Shown: piece by piece, positions 1 to 7,102 of the stretch
Position numbering within the stretch: position 1 is the first letter of the stretch
Layout of the letters: each line of letters opens with the position of its first letter
Assembly: GCA_905236405.1 (NCBI GenBank)
Contig: CAJOQB010000232.1
Span: 1-10,502 of the forward strand
Source: an uncultured Bacteroidales bacterium
GTDB lineage: Bacteria; Bacteroidota; Bacteroidia; Bacteroidales; P3
Reading direction: 5' to 3'
DNA length: 10,502 bases
Translations under genes and position numbers: made by a program
The notes under the pieces: model-generated
The model's input: the letters and a program-made list of their open reading frames with translations, nothing else
What the model was told of the DNA's origin: nothing
Databases searched by the model: none

Positions 1-851
1 TCACAGTATTTGATGTGAGGTTTCGATTCTTGGTAGCGTGGCTCAAGGGTGGCCACGTCACGCAGGCGCAACGTTTGGCCCGTGGCAGGGTCGGCAAAGA
101 TGACCAACTCGCTCAGCTCGTAGATATTGCCGTAAGGGATGGTGACTTGCACCAAAGCACTACCCTCGTCGTTGCTTATCTTGCCCGAGATGGTGCGGAA
201 GCCGTGGGCCGCCAGCTCAGCCGATACCACCGATGGCGAGATGGCATATTGTGTCAGCTTCATGGGATCCATGTGCACCGCTATCTCCTCTTTCTGGTCG
301 CCCACGATGCTTATGCGTCCCATCTCGGGGATGTTGCGCAGGCGTGAAGAGAGTTGCTTGGCCACAGCCTCCAGTTCGCGCGGCGAGCGTTCGCCGCTCT
401 CGATGGCCAGCAGTAGCGACGAGGCGTCGCCGAAGTCGTCGATGACTGCCGTCGCCGCCACTCCCTGTGGCAGGCTCTGCATCCGGAAGAGCGATAGTCC
501 TTCCCGTATGCGCGACCAAGTAACCTTTGGGTCGTCGTCCGAGTGTACCAGCGAGACAAACACATACAGCATACCATTCTGGCTGTAGGAGTAGGTATTG
601 TTCTTGTCCACATCGGTAAAAGTGAAAAGATATTCTTCCACCTTGCCAGCAACCTGCTCTTCAATCTCCTCGGCGGTGGCACCCGGATAAACCACCGCTA
701 CCACTCCCTGCTTGATCTTTATGTTGGGAAACTCGTTCTTGTTCAGATGAGGCAATGCGTAGATACCGATGCCTATGGCTATCAGTACCGTGAATGCGAG
801 AATCGGGAAACTCCGCATTGTCTTCTGTATCATGTTGGAATACCGTGCCAT
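1..851 (-). CDS. RND efflux permease (AcrB/HAE1-like), N-terminal part, truncated by window edge
   Basis: Inner-membrane proton-driven pump subunit of a tripartite efflux system. The frame reads from ATG at 851 to the window edge without a stop, giving 283 residues of a protein that is normally about 1,000-1,050 aa. Residues 16-34 form the first membrane helix after a short basic cytoplasmic N-terminus. Next comes the family hallmark NEFPNI (39-44), then YPGATAEEIEEQV, where the periplasmic porter domain begins. The remainder (FGDASSLLLAIESGE, GRISIVGDQKEEIAVHMDP, LRLRDVATLEPRY) follows the porter-domain pattern of HAE1-type RND pumps. The start lies 9 bp after the stop of the adaptor gene, so the two are co-transcribed. 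A second Met at residue 7 is a possible alternative start. The substrate cannot be told. An outer-membrane TolC-like channel gene is not in the window and may lie further downstream. Confidence 0.93.
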   Translation of the reverse strand, partial: MARYSNMIQKTMRSFPILAFTVLIAIGIGIYALPHLNKNEFPNIKIKQGVVAVVYPGATAEEIEEQVAGKVEEYLFTFTDVDKNNTYSYSQNGMLYVFVSLVHSDDDPKVTWSRIREGLSLFRMQSLPQGVAATAVIDDFGDASSLLLAIESGERSPRELEAVAKQLSSRLRNIPEMGRISIVGDQKEEIAVHMDPMKLTQYAISPSVVSAELAAHGFRTISGKISNDEGSALVQVTIPYGNIYELSELVIFADPATGQTLRLRDVATLEPRYQESKPHIKYC

Positions 852-860
852 GGGGTGGTT

Positions 861-1895
861 TTATGGTTTATGGTTTACTCTCACCTTTGCTCCGGTATAC
901 AGCTTCTGCTGACCTGCAGTCACCACTGTGTCGCCAGCCAACAGCCCCTCTTTCACAACCACACCGTTGCGGATAAAATCGCCCACCGTGATGGGTCGAT
1001 GTTCGGCTTTTCCATTTTTGACCACCCATACCACTGTACCTTCGGGCATGGTTTGGATGCAGTCAGCAGGCACCACGATACCGCCCATGGCACTCAGCGT
1101 GATATGCACTTTGGCAACCATATCGGGCAGCAGGTTTTTGTTTTCGCCCGACACTATCGAGGCATGGACTTTATAGGTATGTCCCAGAGGATTGGCGGCA
1201 AAGCTTTTGTCGGTTATACACAATTTCAGAGGTGCGTTGCCAAGGGCGGGTACTGTGGCATCGGCGACATCGCCCACCTTTATCTGGGATATCTCCTGTT
1301 CGGGAACGGAAAAGTCGACTCGCAGGCGTTTCATGTCGAGCACACGACAGAAGGTCTCACCGGGTTTCATCTCCTGGCCCACAACACGACTGCCGCATAT
1401 CACCACACCGCTAAAGGGGGCTCGAAGGGTGCAATCCTCCAGATGCTTGCGGGCACTCACCTCGGCTTGGCGCGCCTTCTCCAAGTTGGTCTCCATCTCT
1501 ACCCATTTCACCTCGCTGAGGCCACCTTCACGGTGCACAGCCTCCAGACGGCGGTAGGCATCCTCGGCCTGTCCCAGAGTTGCCAACGCGGTGGCATGCA
1601 GGCTTGCGGCGGTGGTAGCATCCACTTTGGCAAGCAGCTGCCCCTTGGTTACACGGTCGCCGTTCTTCACGGCCACCATGGTCAGTGAACCACCCAGTGC
1701 AAACGAGAGTGTCGCCTCCTGCTCCGACTCTATGTCGCCCACGTAGTTGCGTTCGGTCGGCGTGCTGCCGTCGTTTATCACGAGTGCCTCCACACCGATG
1801 GTGTCGGTCCATCCCGACGGCACCTTGTCCTTCTTGCCACACGAGAAGAGCAACAAAAGGCTCGCGGCCATAAAAAAGGATAGTCTTTTATTCAT
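861..1895 (-). CDS. RND efflux periplasmic adaptor (membrane fusion protein), lipoprotein
   Basis: Adaptor that links an RND pump to an outer-membrane channel. The 344-aa product starts with a lipoprotein signal: basic MNKR, a hydrophobic core, then LLFSC with the lipid-anchored Cys at 19. The order of the rest is typical of the MexA/AcrA family. The first half of the lipoyl domain contains GGSLTMVAVKNGDRVTKGQ. A helical hairpin follows (QAEDAYRRLEAVHR through LEKARQAEVSARKHLED). The second lipoyl half contains TLRAPFSGVV, and a beta-barrel and membrane-proximal region end in GDTVVTAGQQKLYTGAKVRV. Length is slightly short of the usual 370-400 aa but all parts are present. The ATG at 1895 is chosen because it begins the signal sequence. 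It is separated by 133 bp from the upstream HD gene, so it may have its own promoter, although no TTTG/TAnnTTTG pair is visible there. Confidence 0.93.
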   Translation of the reverse strand: MNKRLSFFMAASLLLLFSCGKKDKVPSGWTDTIGVEALVINDGSTPTERNYVGDIESEQEATLSFALGGSLTMVAVKNGDRVTKGQLLAKVDATTAASLHATALATLGQAEDAYRRLEAVHREGGLSEVKWVEMETNLEKARQAEVSARKHLEDCTLRAPFSGVVICGSRVVGQEMKPGETFCRVLDMKRLRVDFSVPEQEISQIKVGDVADATVPALGNAPLKLCITDKSFAANPLGHTYKVHASIVSGENKNLLPDMVAKVHITLSAMGGIVVPADCIQTMPEGTVVWVVKNGKAEHRPITVGDFIRNGVVVKEGLLAGDTVVTAGQQKLYTGAKVRVNHKP

Positions 1896-2028
1896 TGGAA
1901 CGAATTAAGGTTTAAGGGTTAAGAGTTTGTCTGTGTATGCTCCAGTGGCTACTGTAGCCCAGGTGGTCTCCGGCCTGCACCATACCGTGGATATCAACGC
2001 TTGGGAGAAATAATACATGTGGCGAGGT
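1896..2028. other. 133-bp spacer between the alarmone operon and efflux genes, with a short hairpin
   Basis: The spacer holds an odd-centred inverted repeat GGCTA-CTG-TAGCC (1947-1959) that overlaps a competing CAGT-GGCT-ACTG pairing. There is no T-run after it on either strand, so it is not a convincing intrinsic terminator. No Bacteroidota promoter motif is seen on the minus strand. A short minus-strand frame (ATG 2018 to TAA 1905, 37 codons) is open across most of the spacer but has no recognisable similarity or ribosome-binding site. The last part before the adaptor start contains the short repeat CTTAA several times. Confidence 0.4.
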
Positions 2029-2580
2029 CTAACTGGAGGGAAAGGTCTCCTCTAACAGGGTGAGGAATTCGTGGTATGGTGGTGTGTCGACCAGCTCGTC
2101 GAGGGCCGAGGCGAGGCCGCGGTAGTACCATTCTATATCTTTTTTTCCATCGGGGGCATGGAAACGGTTCCAGAGGGAGTCGCCCAGCATTCGGCAGTCG
2201 AGTGCAATGGCACGTAGGTTTGAGAGTTTGTCGCCCATAGCCACAATCTTGCAGTCGCGGTCAGCCTGGCGGATGCGTTCCATCTGAACCTCTCGGCGCC
2301 CACGCCACGAGAGCCCTTTCTGTGCTGTCTCTATGTGCACCAGGTGTGCGACACGAGAGCCGAAGAGAGCCTCTATCTGTTCGATGGTCGTGTCGGTGTC
2401 TTCGACGGTGTCGTGTAGTATGGCGGCGGCGAGCATCTCGGGGTCGTTGGTGATGGTGGCAACGATGGCGGCGGCTTCCATGGGGTGTATGATGTAGGGG
2501 AAGCCTTTGCCACGACGCTCGGCGCCGCGGTGGGCCTCGATGGCGAACTGTGCTGCTCGGTCGAATAATGTGGTGTCCAT
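2029..2580 (-). CDS. HD-domain (p)ppGpp hydrolase, small alarmone hydrolase (Mesh1/SpoT-HD type)
   Basis: Predicted Mn-dependent 3'-pyrophosphohydrolase that degrades (p)ppGpp, cytoplasmic, 183 aa. The family signature is complete: FPYIIHP with metal ligand His32, ILHDTVEDT with His56-Asp57 and catalytic Glu60-Asp61, and GDKLSNLRAI with Asp117 and Asn121, matching the KLADKLYNLR motif of Mesh1 and the SpoT hydrolase domain. There is no synthetase, TGS or ACT domain, so it is a stand-alone hydrolase (SAH) of normal length. It starts 15 bp after the stop of the RelA/SpoT synthetase gene and is probably translated from the same mRNA. The pairing suggests it resets or counteracts the synthetase. 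Some Mesh1-type enzymes also act on NADPH, so the substrate is inferred from family and context rather than shown. Confidence 0.88.
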   Translation of the reverse strand: MDTTLFDRAAQFAIEAHRGAERRGKGFPYIIHPMEAAAIVATITNDPEMLAAAILHDTVEDTDTTIEQIEALFGSRVAHLVHIETAQKGLSWRGRREVQMERIRQADRDCKIVAMGDKLSNLRAIALDCRMLGDSLWNRFHAPDGKKDIEWYYRGLASALDELVDTPPYHEFLTLLEETFPSS

Positions 2581-2595
2581 GGTGATTGATTGCCG

Positions 2596-3675
2596 TTAGA
2601 TTAGGTTGGCACGCTGGGCCTGTTGGTAGATGCGGTCGGCACGCTGGGCGTTGTAGGCGCTTTTGCCGTAGATGGCGTCGAACATGCCGGTGAGGCCTGC
2701 CACACCGTAGCCGAGCCGGAGTATTTTGACGATGCAAAGGTTCTGCAGGGCCACCGAGTAGGCCACGATATCGAGCCCCGTGCCGGCGAGTTGTATTAGG
2801 GCCAGCTGGTAGGCACCGTCGCTACATTCGGCACGCATACGCTCCACATCGCCAATGGTTTTCATGTTTAGGCGGAGCAGTATCTTGTAGTAGGGCATGG
2901 GGCTGTCCTCATAGAGCTCGGCTTGGTTGATGGTGGCTATTTTCTCGGCCAAGCGCTGGAAGGGGTGCAGTTCGCAGTAGCTGCGGAAGGTGTCACCGTT
3001 GAGTGGCACCTCATTGAAGTCACCGCTGGCCACGAGCGACTGCACGTTGCGGCGGTAGTCGTTGATTTCTTTGCGTATGCGGCTGAACTGTTCGTCGGCA
3101 AGCTCGAGGATACCGGCCAAACGGTTGAGGCTGCGCTGGTGTTCAGGGGGTATCTCCACGGCGCTCTTGTAGCCAGTGTCGTGCTGCATGTTGGCCCACA
3201 CATGTTGTAGTGCGGTGCGCATCTGCAGCTCGAAGCGTATCTCGTTGAGCAGAGGCTGCTGCGGGTCTTCGTAAAGTGCTTTGGGAATGCGGCAGATGTA
3301 GTGCAGCGACATATAGCCGAAGCGGTCTATTTCGAGCATCTTGCGTTTGTCGACCGAGTTGTCCCAGTCTATCTCGAACATGCGTTCCACCAGGGCTGCT
3401 ATCTTGTCCACCTCGTCGCTGAAGAAGGTGATGATGCGGGTGCCGACGATGTCGGTGATGTCATCGATGGTGTGGTACTTGTTGCCCTTCAGCTCCAACT
3501 TACCGGTCAGGCTGCCCTCAGTCTTCACACGGCCCTCAATGGCGGTAACTACCATACTGTTCTCCTTCAACGTCCGTTGAAGTATGTCAAGCACCACGTC
3601 TTTCAGTCGATTCAGGACGGGGAGGCGGTCGCGATACTCATCGAGTATCATCTCGCAATGCATGTCGAGCTTCAT
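2596..3675 (-). CDS. RelA/SpoT-domain (p)ppGpp synthetase (small alarmone synthetase-like) with C-terminal extension
   Basis: Predicted pyrophosphokinase transferring pyrophosphate from ATP to GDP/GTP to make (p)ppGpp; 359 aa, cytoplasmic. The synthetase domain covers about residues 25-175. It shows GRVKTEGSLTGK (Arg49, Lys51, Ser55, Lys59: the ATP-binding R-x-K region), DITDIVGTRI (Asp75 metal ligand, Arg80), FGYMSLHYI (Gly120, Tyr121, His125, Tyr126), FELQMRT (Glu149, Gln151, Arg153) and the closing HDTGYK (165-170). All key residues appear intact, so an active enzyme is expected. There is no N-terminal HD domain and no TGS/ACT regulatory region, so it is not a long RelA/SpoT. The C-terminal 150 or so residues (charged helix, then a hydrophobic alanine/leucine-rich stretch) exceed classic RelP/RelQ enzymes, and I do not recognise them. 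It begins 6 bp after the STAS gene and precedes the hydrolase. A toxic (toxSAS) role is an alternative. Confidence 0.88.
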   Translation of the reverse strand: MKLDMHCEMILDEYRDRLPVLNRLKDVVLDILQRTLKENSMVVTAIEGRVKTEGSLTGKLELKGNKYHTIDDITDIVGTRIITFFSDEVDKIAALVERMFEIDWDNSVDKRKMLEIDRFGYMSLHYICRIPKALYEDPQQPLLNEIRFELQMRTALQHVWANMQHDTGYKSAVEIPPEHQRSLNRLAGILELADEQFSRIRKEINDYRRNVQSLVASGDFNEVPLNGDTFRSYCELHPFQRLAEKIATINQAELYEDSPMPYYKILLRLNMKTIGDVERMRAECSDGAYQLALIQLAGTGLDIVAYSVALQNLCIVKILRLGYGVAGLTGMFDAIYGKSAYNAQRADRIYQQAQRANLI

Positions 3676-3681
3676 GGTGTG

Positions 3682-3984
3682 TTATCGGATGGCAATAATG
3701 TTAGAGAAGCCTGTGATGTCGAAGACTTCTTTCACTTGGGGATTCATGTTAAGCATCACCATCTTGCCACCACGGGCGAGTACGCTCTTTTGGAGTGAGA
3801 GAAAGATGCGTAGACCCTGCGACGAGGTGTAGGTCATGTTAGTGCAGTCAATGTCAATATCGGGCTTAGGGGAGGTCATAAGCGGCTGTATGTCGGCCAT
3901 AAACTGGTCGGCGTTGGTGGTATCGAGGCGTCCGTTAAGCGTCACGAAGGTCTTCTCTCCCTCATTCTTTATCGTTATGTCCAT
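3682..3984 (-). CDS. STAS-domain protein, anti-sigma factor antagonist-like (RsbV/SpoIIAA type)
   Basis: Switch protein of a partner-switching module. Its phosphorylation by an RsbW-like kinase and dephosphorylation by a PP2C phosphatase decide which partner it binds. The 100-aa product is a single STAS domain: MDITIKNEGEKTFVTLNGRLD at the N-terminus, the core strand DIDIDCTNMTY, then the phospho-acceptor loop TSSQGLR with Ser54/Ser55 in place of the conserved D-S-S/T-G-L site, then the helix IFLSLQKSV and GGKMVMLNMNPQVKEVFDITGF. I chose ATG at 3984. The longer frame from 4002 begins with GTG, overlaps the kinase gene and adds six residues outside the fold. It lies 10 bp after the kinase stop and 6 bp before the alarmone synthetase. 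The target of the unphosphorylated protein is unknown, since no sigma factor gene is present here. Confidence 0.9.
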   Translation of the reverse strand: MDITIKNEGEKTFVTLNGRLDTTNADQFMADIQPLMTSPKPDIDIDCTNMTYTSSQGLRIFLSLQKSVLARGGKMVMLNMNPQVKEVFDITGFSNIIAIR

Positions 3985-3994
3985 AGCAGAATGT

Positions 3995-4402
3995 TTATTC
4001 ACTTATTTTCTTTGTCATGGTGAGGATATTGTTGCCGTCCTCGTAGCGGTAGTTGAGGCTGTCCATCATCTGCTTGCAGAGGAATATTCCGAGACCTCCT
4101 ATCTCGCGTTCTTCAGCCGAGAGGGTGATGTCTGGGTCCTCGCGGTCGAGTGGGTTGAAAGGCATGCCAGCATCGCGCAGCTCGACGGTGAGCATCAACG
4201 TGTCCTTGTCGAGCGACGTGCCTGCCTCGAGCCAGCCTATGCCGCCCTCGTAAGCATAGCGCACCACATTCTCGACGGCCTCCTCGATGGAGAGGCGAAG
4301 CTTGAAGCGCAGTGCTTCGTCGTCAGGCATGTCGGGCGACGCCATGAGGAACTCGATGATTTCGCTGCTTTTATCTTTGATGGGATTGAATCTCTTTTTC
4401 AT
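3995..4402 (-). CDS. RsbW/SpoIIAB-like serine kinase (HATPase_c) of a partner-switching module
   Basis: Predicted anti-sigma-type serine kinase that phosphorylates the neighbouring STAS protein; 135 aa, cytoplasmic, the usual length. GHKL ATPase motifs are in order: N-box EEAVENVVRYAY (residues 40-51, Mg-coordinating Asn45), G1 box DAGMPFNPL (77-85, adenine-binding Asp77), and G2 box GGLGIFLCKQMMDSLNY (102-118). The C-terminal strand GNNILTMTKK completes the Bergerat fold. There is no sensor or dimerisation domain of the histidine-kinase type, which separates it from two-component kinases. It begins 11 bp after the phosphatase stop and is followed by the STAS gene, which is the phosphatase-kinase-antagonist set of Rsb-like systems. 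In Rsb systems this kinase sequesters a sigma factor. Here the sequestered partner is not identifiable. Confidence 0.9.
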   Translation of the reverse strand: MKKRFNPIKDKSSEIIEFLMASPDMPDDEALRFKLRLSIEEAVENVVRYAYEGGIGWLEAGTSLDKDTLMLTVELRDAGMPFNPLDREDPDITLSAEEREIGGLGIFLCKQMMDSLNYRYEDGNNILTMTKKISE

Positions 4403-4413
4403 GGTTTATGTGA

Positions 4414-6285
4414 TTACACTAAAATACTCATGATGGTAATGTCGTCGTTCTGGGGGTTACCCTCGGTGAAGCGCTGCACTTTGTTGTACAGGCTGTCCAC
4501 CACTTCTTTGTCTGGGGTGGCGGTATTGCGCACCAGGTCGCTCCCTGCCCACGCCAGCAGACGGTCGTTGCCGAAGAGGCTCTTGTCAGCACGCTCGGCT
4601 TCGTTGACACCGTCGGTGTAGAGCACAAGGCGGGTACCGGCAGACAAATCGAGACTCTCTGCCTCGTAGACAAAATCCTCGAAGAGGCCGATGGCCAGAT
4701 TGGGCTTGCATTTGAGGAAGTAGGGCTCGCTGTCTGGCGGCACCACGATGATGGGGTTGTGACCGGCGTTGCAGTACTCCATGTGGTGGGTCTCGAGGTT
4801 GATGCGTCCCATGAAGAGGGTTACAAACATTTCGTTGGAGTTGGTGTCGGTAACGCTGACGTTGACACGCTCCAGCAGTTTGTCCATCGTCTGCTCCATA
4901 CCGGCCACAAAGCGTAGGCCAGCACGCGTGATGGCCATCATCAGCGAGGCAGGGACACCCTTGCCCGATACGTCGCCGATGGTGAAATAGAGGTATTTGC
5001 CCTTCTGCACGAAGTCGTAGAGGTCGCCGCCTACCTCCTTGGCGGGCACCAGCAACGCTGCTACATTGGGAGGGAAGTCGGTGTGCAGCATGCCCATCTG
5101 TATGTTGCGGGCCACGCCGAGCTCCGACTCCATGCGCTCGTTGGCGGCAGTGGTTGTCTTTAGCTCGTCGATGTATTCGGTGATGGAGTTCTGCATGTAG
5201 ACGAACGAGTCGTGCAGGTGCTGCATCTCGTCGTTGCTCTTGATTTCCGGCAGCCGGGTGTTCAGGTCGCCCTTGGCCATACGCAAGGCGGCGTCGGAGA
5301 GCTGTGTGATGGGGGTCGTCATGCGTTGGATGGCCAGGCGGCAGATGAAGTAGAGCAGCACGATGACAACAAGACCGATAATCAAGAGGTTTGCGTGCAT
5401 CAATGAAGAGTGGTAAAGCACCTCCTTGTACTGGCAAATCACCGATGCCACCCAGCCGTTGTGCAGGGGGCCATAGACTATGTAGCCCACGTTGCGGCCC
5501 GAGCCTATGCGGCGCATGCTATCCTCACCCTTCTTCATATTTTCCTGCAGGTCCTGCAAGTTCTCGTCCTCGGCTATCGCCGCTTGCATCTTTGCGATGA
5601 GAACACTGTCGCGCAGCCCTATGACGGAATGGCCGCACATGATTGTGGTCAGCGAGTTGGGATAGGGGCGCATAGCTTCGCATTTACGCTCTATCCAGTC
5701 TACAGGCAGCTCGGTAGTGACAATGGCGTAGAGTACACTGTCGCCGTCCACCTCGCGGAAGATAGGGTGGCAGTAGGCGGTAACGCGCAGGTTTCGGTTT
5801 CCTTCGGCCTTATAGGGTTCTACCCAGAACGGGGCACGGACCTGGTCGACCATAGCAATGCAGCGCTCTACCCAAGAGTCCTCTTTCCATCCACCTATCA
5901 GGAAATAACTATGAACCACACCTGCCGAGTCCTCATAAGACATCGACGCTCTGGAACCCTTGTCAGAGGGATATATCACCGAACCGCCACAGATAAGCGA
6001 GTCGACCTCGACAGCTTGTCTCACTATCCTGCTGGCATAGTCATTGTCGGGCATGGTGGCGATAAGGGCAGAAATAGTTTGAGTGGCTATCTCCACCTCG
6101 CCCAGCGGAAGTTCAATTTCGCTGATGGTGCCATGCAGCATGTGACTGGTAGAGCGAGTGGCCTCTTCGGCAATGATTTTGGTCGACATCAAGTCCACCA
6201 CAATCATCTCGATCAGGAAGATGATGACAACAAAAATCGTTATCCTGCTGCTCAGCCGTCGTGAGAACGACTTGGATTTTTTCAT
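4414..6285 (-). CDS. Membrane sensor PP2C phosphatase: extracytoplasmic domain, HAMP, SpoIIE/RsbU-type phosphatase
   Basis: Predicted receptor phosphatase that dephosphorylates the STAS protein when it senses a ligand or stress; 623 aa. Helix 1 spans about residues 14-33 and helix 2 about 299-318. Between them is a roughly 265-aa extracytoplasmic region that looks Cache-like (PFWVEPYKAEGNRNLRVTAY followed by PIFREVDGDSVLYAIVTTELP). A HAMP linker follows (TTPITQLSDAALRMAKGDLNTR, 323-344), then a coiled helix ending ARNIQMGMLHTDFP. The catalytic domain has all metal-binding signatures: GGDLYD (Asp421), GDVSGKG (Asp438), NAGHNP, YTDGVNEA (Asp558) and NDDIT (613-617), so it should be active. Its start overlaps the stop of the upstream membrane protein by 4 bp (ATGA), implying translational coupling. 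It resembles Bacteroidota SpoIIE-family phosphatases. The ligand is unknown and the Cache assignment is tentative. Confidence 0.93.
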   Translation of the reverse strand: MKKSKSFSRRLSSRITIFVVIIFLIEMIVVDLMSTKIIAEEATRSTSHMLHGTISEIELPLGEVEIATQTISALIATMPDNDYASRIVRQAVEVDSLICGGSVIYPSDKGSRASMSYEDSAGVVHSYFLIGGWKEDSWVERCIAMVDQVRAPFWVEPYKAEGNRNLRVTAYCHPIFREVDGDSVLYAIVTTELPVDWIERKCEAMRPYPNSLTTIMCGHSVIGLRDSVLIAKMQAAIAEDENLQDLQENMKKGEDSMRRIGSGRNVGYIVYGPLHNGWVASVICQYKEVLYHSSLMHANLLIIGLVVIVLLYFICRLAIQRMTTPITQLSDAALRMAKGDLNTRLPEIKSNDEMQHLHDSFVYMQNSITEYIDELKTTTAANERMESELGVARNIQMGMLHTDFPPNVAALLVPAKEVGGDLYDFVQKGKYLYFTIGDVSGKGVPASLMMAITRAGLRFVAGMEQTMDKLLERVNVSVTDTNSNEMFVTLFMGRINLETHHMEYCNAGHNPIIVVPPDSEPYFLKCKPNLAIGLFEDFVYEAESLDLSAGTRLVLYTDGVNEAERADKSLFGNDRLLAWAGSDLVRNTATPDKEVVDSLYNKVQRFTEGNPQNDDITIMSILV

Positions 6286-7058
6286 TTCTTGGCGGGCTTT
6301 TTCTTTCTGGCCTTAGCCATGGCGAGGAATGCAGCGAGGAGCACTGTCAGGAAGACGCAAGCATGAATCACCTCAAGGAAAATGGTCATCGAGGCGGCGG
6401 TGCCCAGCAGGAACACCAGCCCGATAAGCAGGGCCCACAGGAAGTTGCCGCAGTAGATGGTGTCGCGCACTATCTTGAAGATGACGAATGCCACCGTCAG
6501 CAACGAGCCTATGATTAACATCCAGCTGCCGACAGTACGGTTCAACTCGAAGGAAATGCCTGCCACCGACACAGCGAGCAGCACAACGACCAGTCCCCAC
6601 TTCCACTCTTTCCAGCGTTTCTCTTCAAGCGACATGCCAGCCTCGACTGATATCTGGGCCACAATCTGCATGGTGGCGATGAACAGCCAAAACGACACTA
6701 TGGTGGCCAACACAATGCCCACCACAGCCCATGCCGTACCTACCACCGACGAGCGACAGAACCAGCCGATGCAGGGGTCAGCGACCGAAGTGGAGCTAAC
6801 CGCCCCCATGGCAACATCGCCCACCTTCGGCAAGTCGGCCTGAAAGACGTAATAGAACACCGCCAGCAGCGACACGCCGAAGAGGATGTACAGCGCTGGA
6901 TAGAAACGTCCGCCGTCGCGAAAACGTATTTGGTGGTTGAACACCGTCATGGCCGCAACCACAACAAAAATAATTATCAGCATCGCCAGCGCACTCAGGC
7001 CTAACGGATTGCCGATGTGGAGACCTAACAGGTCGGGAAGATTACTCAATGTATTCAT
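6282..7058 (-). CDS. Multi-pass membrane protein of unknown function, first gene of the operon
   Basis: I do not recognise a family. The 258-aa product is very hydrophobic, with about seven predicted membrane segments near residues 20-39, 53-72, 108-130, 154-171, 178-196, 206-221 and 226-248. Between helices 2 and 3 is a loop with two cysteines (DPCIGWFCRS, 95-104), and after helix 3 there is a charged loop (SLEEKRWKEWKW, 143-154). The C-terminus is strongly basic (KARKKKPAKK), which suggests a cytoplasmic tail. The charged loop vaguely recalls MotA/ExbB/TolQ-type proton-channel proteins, but I cannot confirm this. The gene follows a clear promoter and a hairpin-containing 5' UTR, and it overlaps the sensor phosphatase gene by 4 bp. 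Co-translation suggests a membrane partner or input component for the phosphatase. Confidence 0.75.
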   Translation of the reverse strand: MNTLSNLPDLLGLHIGNPLGLSALAMLIIIFVVVAAMTVFNHQIRFRDGGRFYPALYILFGVSLLAVFYYVFQADLPKVGDVAMGAVSSTSVADPCIGWFCRSSVVGTAWAVVGIVLATIVSFWLFIATMQIVAQISVEAGMSLEEKRWKEWKWGLVVVLLAVSVAGISFELNRTVGSWMLIIGSLLTVAFVIFKIVRDTIYCGNFLWALLIGLVFLLGTAASMTIFLEVIHACVFLTVLLAAFLAMAKARKKKPAKK

Positions 7059-7102
7059 AATTATTTATATTATTTATTATTTATCAACATTTTATATAAA
7101 CA

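Noticed and set aside
853..880. ACCATAA-type tandem repeat on the minus strand between adaptor and permease
   Set aside because: Only two short units, overlapping the adaptor stop codon; too short to call a repeat element.
543..1688. 381-codon open frame on the plus strand
   Set aside because: It lies opposite the adaptor and permease genes, whose families are clear. The predicted peptide is rich in His/Gly/Cys without any recognisable domain, as expected for an antisense shadow of GC-rich coding DNA.
3301..3798. 165-codon open frame on the plus strand
   Set aside because: Opposite the start of the synthetase gene and the STAS gene, both with clear conserved motifs.
3682..4002. Longer STAS start at 4002
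   Set aside because: The codon is GTG, it overlaps the kinase stop, and the six extra residues add nothing to the STAS fold. The ATG at 3984 fits better.
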